DNA from: UMGS1781 sp045650705
Lineage (GTDB): Bacteria; Bacillota; Clostridia; TANB77; CAG-508
Reading direction: 5' to 3'
Assembly (NCBI GenBank): GCA_045650705.1
Contig: JAZRRK010000051.1
Span: 1-44,712 of the forward strand
DNA: 44,712 bases
This document shows, piece after piece, positions 39,678 to 44,712 of the stretch. Below the pieces are notes generated by a model that saw nothing but the letters and a program-made list of their open reading frames with translations, made no database searches and was not told the origin of the DNA. Position 1 is the stretch's first letter. Each line of letters opens with the position of its first letter. The position numbers and the translations under genes were made by a program.

Positions 39678-39708
39678 AAAGAAAACACTTGAAAAGTGTT
39701 TTCTTTTG
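39678..39708 (+). terminator. dpaB terminator
   Basis: AAAGAAAACACTT-GAA-AAGTGTTTTCTTT followed by TG. A long stem with a modest T-tract on its own 3' arm. Confidence 0.75.
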
Positions 39709-39776
39709 TTATACAATAGGCACGTAAAAAATTTAAAATGACGCATCTTGTATAGCGTCTAAAGGAGGATTTAATT

Positions 39777-40778
39777 ATGTCAGTTAAGGTAGGAATCAAT
39801 GGATTTGGTAGAATTGGAAAATTAGTTTTTCAAGCAGCTTTAGAGAAAGGAGAAGTTGATATTGTTGCAATAAACGATCCTTTTATTACAGCAGATTATA
39901 TGGCATATATGGTAAAGTTTGATACAGTACATGGAAGATTTAATGGGGAAGTTAAAGCAGAAGAAAATAAATTAATCGTTAATGGAAAAGAAATAAAAGT
40001 ATATAATGAAATGGACCCACATAATATTCCTTGGGGAGCAGAAGGGGTTGAATTTGTTCTAGAATGTTCTGGAGTATTTACAACATTAGAAAAAGCTCAA
40101 GCTCATATTGATGCAGGTGCTAAAAAAGTTATAATCAGCGCACCTTCAAAAGATGCTCCAATGTTTGTTATGGGAGTTAATAATGATAAATATGATCCAA
40201 GCATGACAATAGTTTCAAATGCATCTTGTACAACAAACTGTCTAGCACCTTTAGCAAAAGTTATAAACGATAACTTTGGAATTAAAGAAGGATTGATGAC
40301 AACAGTTCATAGTACAACAGCGACACAAAAAACAGTTGATGGAGCTTCTAAAAAAGATTGGAGAGGTGGTAGAGCAGCAGCTGCAAACATAATACCATCA
40401 TCAACAGGAGCTGCAAAAGCAGTTGGAAAAGTTATACCAGAATTAAATGGAAAATTAACAGGTATGGCATTTAGAGTACCAACAGTTGATGTATCAGTTG
40501 TAGACTTAACTTGTACATTAGAAAAAGCTGCAACATACGAAGAAATATGCGCAGCAGTTAAAAAAGCATCTGAAAATGAATTTAAAGGAATAATTGAGTA
40601 TGTTGATGAAGATGTTGTATCATCAGACTTTATACATGATAGCCACACATCAATATTCGATAGCAAAGCAGGAATTCAATTAACAGATAATTTCGTAAAA
40701 TTAGTTGCTTGGTATGATAATGAATGGGGATATTCAAATAAATTAGTAGACTTAGCTATTTACATTTCAAAGAAATAA
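39777..40778 (+). CDS. gap: Glyceraldehyde-3-phosphate dehydrogenase
   Basis: The NAD-dependent glycolytic dehydrogenase that forms 1,3-bisphosphoglycerate. The 333-residue product has the Rossmann start VGINGFGRIGKLVF, catalytic Cys151 in SNASCTTNCLAP and the HSTTATQKTVDG block. The C-terminal WYDNEWGYSNKLVDLA is typical. The NAD selectivity Asp occupies its usual place in VAINDPF. AAAGGAGGATTTAATT is a strong ribosome-binding site. It heads the run gap-pgk-exported protein-tpiA-gpmI. An R3 repeat lies between it and pgk. Confidence 0.98.
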   Translation: MSVKVGINGFGRIGKLVFQAALEKGEVDIVAINDPFITADYMAYMVKFDTVHGRFNGEVKAEENKLIVNGKEIKVYNEMDPHNIPWGAEGVEFVLECSGVFTTLEKAQAHIDAGAKKVIISAPSKDAPMFVMGVNNDKYDPSMTIVSNASCTTNCLAPLAKVINDNFGIKEGLMTTVHSTTATQKTVDGASKKDWRGGRAAAANIIPSSTGAAKAVGKVIPELNGKLTGMAFRVPTVDVSVVDLTCTLEKAATYEEICAAVKKASENEFKGIIEYVDEDVVSSDFIHDSHTSIFDSKAGIQLTDNFVKLVAWYDNEWGYSNKLVDLAIYISKK

Positions 40779-40800
40779 ATTTAATATAATAAAAAAATAG

Positions 40801-40936
40801 TCCGCCCAATCTCGTCGGGGTTATATATGTTTTTTCTCATTAAAAACGTCAACATGGCTACGAGGGTAATCCGTAAGCCGTTGGCTTGTTGCCATTTTTA
40901 TTTCGAAAAAAATATATAAGCCCCTGCGTTGGGCTA
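40801..40936 (-). repeat. R3 palindromic element, copy 4
   Basis: TCCGCCCAATCTCGTCGGGG ... CCCCTGCGTTGGGCTA, oriented opposite to copy 1. The core with GGGTAATCCGTAAGCCGTTGGC is the exact reverse complement of copy 1's core. It lies inside the glycolytic gene run, 33 bp before the pgk start. Confidence 0.85.
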
Positions 40937-40968
40937 CTTTATCGATATAATAAAATGGGAGGAAATTT

Positions 40969-42159
40969 ATGAACAAGAAAACTATTAAAGATATAGATGT
41001 TCAAGGTAAAAAAGTTTTAGTTAGATGTGATTTTAATGTTCCTATTGATGGCGAAACAGGTGAAATTACAGATAATAGAAGAATTAGAGGAGCACTTCCT
41101 ACAATAAAATATTTATTAGATAATAATGCTAAAGTTATTTTATGTTCTCATTTAGGAAGACCAAAGGGAGAAGTAAATCCTAAATATTCTTTAAAACCAG
41201 TTGCAGAAGAACTTTCTAAATTATTAGAAAAACCAGTAACTCTTGCTAAAGACGTAATTGGAGAAGATGCTGAGAATTTAACTTCTAACATAAAAGAAGG
41301 AGAACTTGTATTATTAGAAAATGTAAGATTCCATAAGGAAGAAGAAAAAAATGATCCAGAGTTTGCTAAAAAACTTGCTTCATTTGCTGAAATATACGTA
41401 AATGATGCGTTTGGTACAGCACATCGTGCACATGGTTCAACAGCAGGTGTAGCAGATTATCTACCAGCAGTATCTGGATTTTTAATTGAGAAAGAGTTAG
41501 AATTTTTAGGTTCAGCTTTAGAAAATCCTGAAAGACCATTTGTAGCAATTTTAGGTGGTGCAAAAGTATCAGATAAGATAGGTGTAATTGAGAATTTATT
41601 AGAAAAAGTAGACACACTAATTATAGGTGGAGGAATGGCATATACATTCTATAAAGCACAAGGACATAGCATTGGAACATCTATATGTGAAGAAGATAAA
41701 TTAGAATTAGCTACATCTCTTTTAGAAAAAGCAAAACAAAAAGGTGTTAATTTGATATTACCAGTAGATAATCATGTAGCTTCAGAATATTCAAATGAAG
41801 CAGAAGATAAATTTGTAAATTCTACAGAGATTCCAAATGATTTTATGGGACTAGATATAGGACCAAAAACAATTGAAACTTTCAAAGATGCTATAAAAGG
41901 TGCAAAAACAGTATTATGGAATGGACCTTTAGGAGTTACTGAATTTTCTAAATTTGCAGAAGGAACAAGAGCAATTGCCACAGCATTAGCAGAAAGTGAA
42001 GCTGTAACTGTAATTGGTGGGGGAGATTCTGCAGCAGCTGTTGAAAAAATGGGATTAGCAGATAAAATGACTCATATATCAACAGGTGGAGGAGCATCAC
42101 TTGAATTTTTAGAAGGAAAAGCATTACCAGGAATTGATTGTTTAAATAATAAGGAATAA
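40969..42159 (+). CDS. pgk: Phosphoglycerate kinase
   Basis: Transfers the acyl-phosphate of 1,3-bisphosphoglycerate to ADP in glycolysis. The 396-residue product has VLVRCDFNVPI (about 15-25), SHLGRPKG, NVRFHKEEEKN and NDAFGTAHRAH. FVAILGGAKVSDKIGVIENLL is followed by the C-terminal nucleotide site TVIGGGDSAAAVEKMGL with HISTGGGASLEFLEGK. ATGGGAGGAAATTT contains the ribosome-binding site. It is separated from gap by an R3 element and followed after 16 bp by a small exported-protein gene. Confidence 0.98.
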   Translation: MNKKTIKDIDVQGKKVLVRCDFNVPIDGETGEITDNRRIRGALPTIKYLLDNNAKVILCSHLGRPKGEVNPKYSLKPVAEELSKLLEKPVTLAKDVIGEDAENLTSNIKEGELVLLENVRFHKEEEKNDPEFAKKLASFAEIYVNDAFGTAHRAHGSTAGVADYLPAVSGFLIEKELEFLGSALENPERPFVAILGGAKVSDKIGVIENLLEKVDTLIIGGGMAYTFYKAQGHSIGTSICEEDKLELATSLLEKAKQKGVNLILPVDNHVASEYSNEAEDKFVNSTEIPNDFMGLDIGPKTIETFKDAIKGAKTVLWNGPLGVTEFSKFAEGTRAIATALAESEAVTVIGGGDSAAAVEKMGLADKMTHISTGGGASLEFLEGKALPGIDCLNNKE

Positions 42160-42175
42160 TAAGGAGAAATAAAAA

Positions 42176-42553
42176 ATGAATATAATGCTTATTATGTTTA
42201 TGATACCAATAATAATATTAGGAACGGCTGTATTTAGTATTAACAAATCAATTATAATAGAGAATCCTGTACAAATTGAAGATGAAACAACTATATCAAG
42301 CGATATGGCAATAGATACATTTAATGCACAGTTTACAGCATATGAAGGAATGGATATGTCTTCAGCAACAGTACGTGCCCTATTTTCTATAGTAGAAGCA
42401 AATAATATGACAAATACAGATCATGTTATAGAGATTGATGATAGTGCAGGAAGTATATCAACAGCAGGTGAATTAACAAGTTCAGAAACATATAATGTAA
42501 AATTACATTATGATGATGAAGGATATATTTACAAAATACAGGTAACAAAATAA
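42176..42553 (+). CDS. Exported or membrane-anchored protein of unknown function in the glycolytic run
   Basis: 125 residues: an N-terminal hydrophobic helix (about 2-22, MLIMFMIPIIILGTAVFSI) and then a ~100-residue extracytoplasmic domain. That domain contains FNAQFTAYEGMDMSSATVRALFSIVEANN and ends in beta-like strands (YNVKLHYDDEGYIYKIQVTK). I have the impression that the FNxxFxxYxG...V..L...V..NN pattern recurs in small exported proteins of gut Clostridia, but I cannot confirm this here. AAGGAGAAATAAAA gives a good ribosome-binding site. It starts 16 bp after pgk and ends 44 bp before tpiA. Nothing links it biochemically to glycolysis. Confidence 0.7.
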   Translation: MNIMLIMFMIPIIILGTAVFSINKSIIIENPVQIEDETTISSDMAIDTFNAQFTAYEGMDMSSATVRALFSIVEANNMTNTDHVIEIDDSAGSISTAGELTSSETYNVKLHYDDEGYIYKIQVTK

Positions 42554-42597
42554 AGTAAATGTTTATAAATGATTTAATTAAAGGAGAGTTTGTTGAA

Positions 42598-43347
42598 ATG
42601 AGAAAAAAAGTAATTGCAGGTAATTGGAAAATGAACAAATTACCAAATGAAGCGATATCATTTTTTGAAGAATTAACACCGCTAGTTAACAATACAAAAA
42701 ATGAAGTTGTTATATGTGCACCATATACAGATTTATTTTATGCACTTTTATCAGCACAAAATACAAATATAAAAATAGGAGCTCAAAATATGCATTGGGA
42801 AGAAAATGGTGCATATACAGGAGAAGTATCTCCTCATATGTTAAAGTCAATTGGAGTGGAATATGTAATTATAGGACACTCTGAAAGAAGACAATATTTT
42901 GCAGAAACAGATGAAACAGTTAATAAAAAAGTAAAAGCAGCACATAATGTTGGACTAACACCTATAGTATGTGTAGGAGAAAGTTTAGAACAAAGAGAAT
43001 CTGGAAATGCAAAAGAGATTGTAACCAATCAAGTTAAATTAGGATTAAAAGACTTGACAAATGACCAAATTGTGAGTACAATAGTAGCGTATGAGCCAAT
43101 TTGGGCAATAGGAACAGGCAAAACAGCAACTAAGGAAGATGCAAACGAAACTATAAAATGGGTTAGAGAAGAAATAGCAAACATGTATGGAAAAGAAACA
43201 GCAGACCAAGTAATAATCCAATATGGTGGAAGTGTAAAATCTTCAAACGCAAAAGAATTATTTGAAATGTCTGATATAGATGGAGCTTTAGTTGGAGGAG
43301 CAAGCTTAATAGCAGAAGAATTTAGCAAAATAGTAAATGCAGTCTAA
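42598..43347 (+). CDS. tpiA: Triose-phosphate isomerase
   Basis: Interconverts dihydroxyacetone phosphate and glyceraldehyde 3-phosphate. The 249-residue product starts MRKKVIAGNWKMNK. It has the catalytic His in IIGHSERRQYF (about 95) and the catalytic Glu in AYEPIWAIGTGK (about 165). The phosphate-binding IQYGGSVKSSNA and GALVGGASL complete it. ATG 42598 matches the family start. The ORF is open 13 codons further up, but AAAGGAG at about 42580 would then lie inside the gene. A TTG two codons earlier is also conceivable. Confidence 0.97.
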   Translation: MRKKVIAGNWKMNKLPNEAISFFEELTPLVNNTKNEVVICAPYTDLFYALLSAQNTNIKIGAQNMHWEENGAYTGEVSPHMLKSIGVEYVIIGHSERRQYFAETDETVNKKVKAAHNVGLTPIVCVGESLEQRESGNAKEIVTNQVKLGLKDLTNDQIVSTIVAYEPIWAIGTGKTATKEDANETIKWVREEIANMYGKETADQVIIQYGGSVKSSNAKELFEMSDIDGALVGGASLIAEEFSKIVNAV

Positions 43348-43418
43348 TGATTAAAGTTGCATATTACAAAGCCATAAATTTAGTTAATAAGCATTAATAA
43401 AAAGAGGAAGGATAATAT

Positions 43419-44712
43419 ATGAATAAAAAATTAACCATGCTAATGATATTAGACGGATTTGGAATTAATAAAGAAGAAGAAGGGAATAGTATAGCATTAG
43501 CAAATACACCAGTAATAGACAAATTATTCAAACAAAATCCAAATACAATAATAAAAACTAGTGGACTAGATGTAGGACTACCAGAAGGACAAATGGGAAA
43601 TTCAGAAGTAGGACACACTAACATTGGAGCTGGTAGAATAGTTTATCAAGAATTAACAAGAATAACAAAAACAATAGAAGATGGAGATTTCTTTAGTATA
43701 CCAGAATTAACAGGTGCTATAGAAAACTGTAAAAAAAATAATTCAAAATTACATATAATGGGATTATTATCAGATGGTGGAGTACATAGTCACACTCGCC
43801 ATTTATATGCAATATTAGAATTAGCAAAAAGAAAAGATTTTGAGAATGTATATGTGCATTGCTTTTTAGATGGTCGCGACACACCACCTGCTTCAGCAGA
43901 AGGATATATTGCAGATTTAGAAAATAAAATGGAAGAAAAAGGTGTAGGGAAAATTGCAAGTATAACAGGTAGATTTTATGCAATGGATAGAGATAAAAGA
44001 TGGGAAAGAGTAAGTAAAGCTTATGATGCAATAGTAAACGGTGTTGGAGAAAAAGAGACAAGTGCAAGCATTGCAATAGAAAAATCTTATCAAAAAGAAG
44101 TGTTTGATGAATTTGTTTTGCCTACATTAATATGTAATAATAGTAATGAACCAATTGCAACTATTTCAGAAAACGATTCAGTTATTTTCTTTAACTTTAG
44201 ACCAGATAGAGCAAGAGAAATTACAAGAAGCTTAGTAGATAAAGAATTTGATGGATTTGAAAGAAATTATTTTCCGTTATACTATGTATGTTTTACTAAT
44301 TATGATGAAACTATTGAAAATGTACATATAGCATTCAAAAAAGAAGAAATAAAAAATACTTTTGGTGTAATATTAGCAAATAATGGATTAACACAACTTA
44401 GAATTGCAGAAACAGAAAAATATGCACATGTAACATTTTTCTTTAATGGAGGAGAAGAAAAACAATACTTACGGTGAAGATAGAATTTTAATTCCATCTC
44501 CCAAAGTAGAAACTTATGATTTAAAACCAGAAATGAGTGCATACGAAGTAACTGAAAAAGTAGTAGAAGCAATTAATTCTAAAAAATATGATTCAATAAT
44601 ATTAAACTATGCAAATCCAGACATGGTAGGACATACAGGAAATTTAGAAGCTGCAATAAAAGCTATAGAAACTGTTGATACTTGTGTAGGAAGAGTAATA
44701 GGAGCTTTAGAA
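43419..44712 (+). CDS. gpmI: Phosphoglycerate mutase, cofactor-independent (apparent frameshift; 3' end cut by the window)
   Basis: A manganese-dependent enzyme interconverting 3- and 2-phosphoglycerate. It starts MNKKLTMLMILDGFGINKEE and has MGNSEVGHTNIGAGR (metal Ser/Asp site) and GLLSDGGVHSH. HCFLDGRDTPP, GRFYAMDRDKRWERV and FFNFRPDRARE follow. After YAHVTFFFNGGEEKQYL the frame meets TGA at 44475. The expected continuation GEDRILIPSPKVETYDLKPEMSA is present in the +1 frame from GGT 44473, and NYANPDMVGHTGNLEAA follows to the window edge. Dropping C44472 restores one frame. A sequence error is likely, since a break here would remove the C-terminal metal site. Confidence 0.92.

Overview
The window is a low-GC chromosomal segment of an anaerobic, spore-forming clostridial Firmicute, probably an uncultured gut lineage. 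The support is the A/T-rich codon use, strong AGGAGG ribosome-binding sites, a gerA-type germinant receptor operon, a dipicolinate synthase subunit, and a prepilin-like protein of the GITLIAL type common in gut Clostridia. It is mostly housekeeping. There is no phage, no complete transposon and no CRISPR array.

Layout. The window opens inside scpA, then has two palindromic elements and secG. Next come a minus-strand germinant receptor operon (gerAA-gerAB-gerAC plus a small fourth gene), an ABC exporter pair, pfkA, argS and upp. A short accessory cassette (11691-13111) follows upp and is bounded by a second copy of the upp 3' end. After it come rsmD, a coiled-coil protein, ftsK/spoIIIE, mtaB, two small unknown genes, tRNA-Met, and tmRNA on the minus strand. 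Then a UDP-sugar pyrophosphorylase, a YitT protein, an OB-fold membrane protein, secA, prfB, an ACT-less aspartokinase, a CmpB-type membrane protein, rpsU, a YmfF/YmfH-like M16 pair, fba, smpB (partner of the tmRNA 14 kb away), two Asn-rich surface proteins and a TIGR04086 membrane protein. groES-groEL lie behind a variant CIRCE operator, followed by nadD, a zeta-toxin kinase and dpaB. The window ends in a glycolytic run gap-pgk-(exported protein)-tpiA-gpmI.

Most interesting region. The cassette after upp carries its own promoter, a 21-unit AC microsatellite inside a tiny ORF, and a 287-residue prepilin-like protein. The last ~40 codons of that protein are abruptly GC-rich and 24 of 37 end in C (NNC). 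This is the expected footprint of a diversity-generating retroelement (DGR) that has rewritten AAC codons. No reverse transcriptase is in the window, so the gene would be a remote target served in trans. The displaced upp tail differs from the intact one only at two synonymous sites and keeps its own terminator, as expected of an integration at the upp 3' end.

The intergenic regions are full of short palindromic repeats, labelled here R1 (25 bp, TGTAGGGGCGA...TCGTCCG), R2/R2b (hairpins with AAGCCCC...GGGGGTTCTTA or AGAACCCTCC...GGAGGT), R3 (~135 bp, TAGCCCAACGCAGG ... GATTGGGCGGA), R4 (889-1087), R5 (22593-22770), R6 (21939-22027) and R7 (GAATAGTGAATAG-like runs). One R1 copy lies in frame inside secA, and R1+R2 composites sit just upstream of two start codons. 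Three otherwise conserved genes (mtaB, the CmpB protein, gpmI) each carry one extra base. Sequence error is the simplest explanation, although two of the three share the context TA(C)GG.
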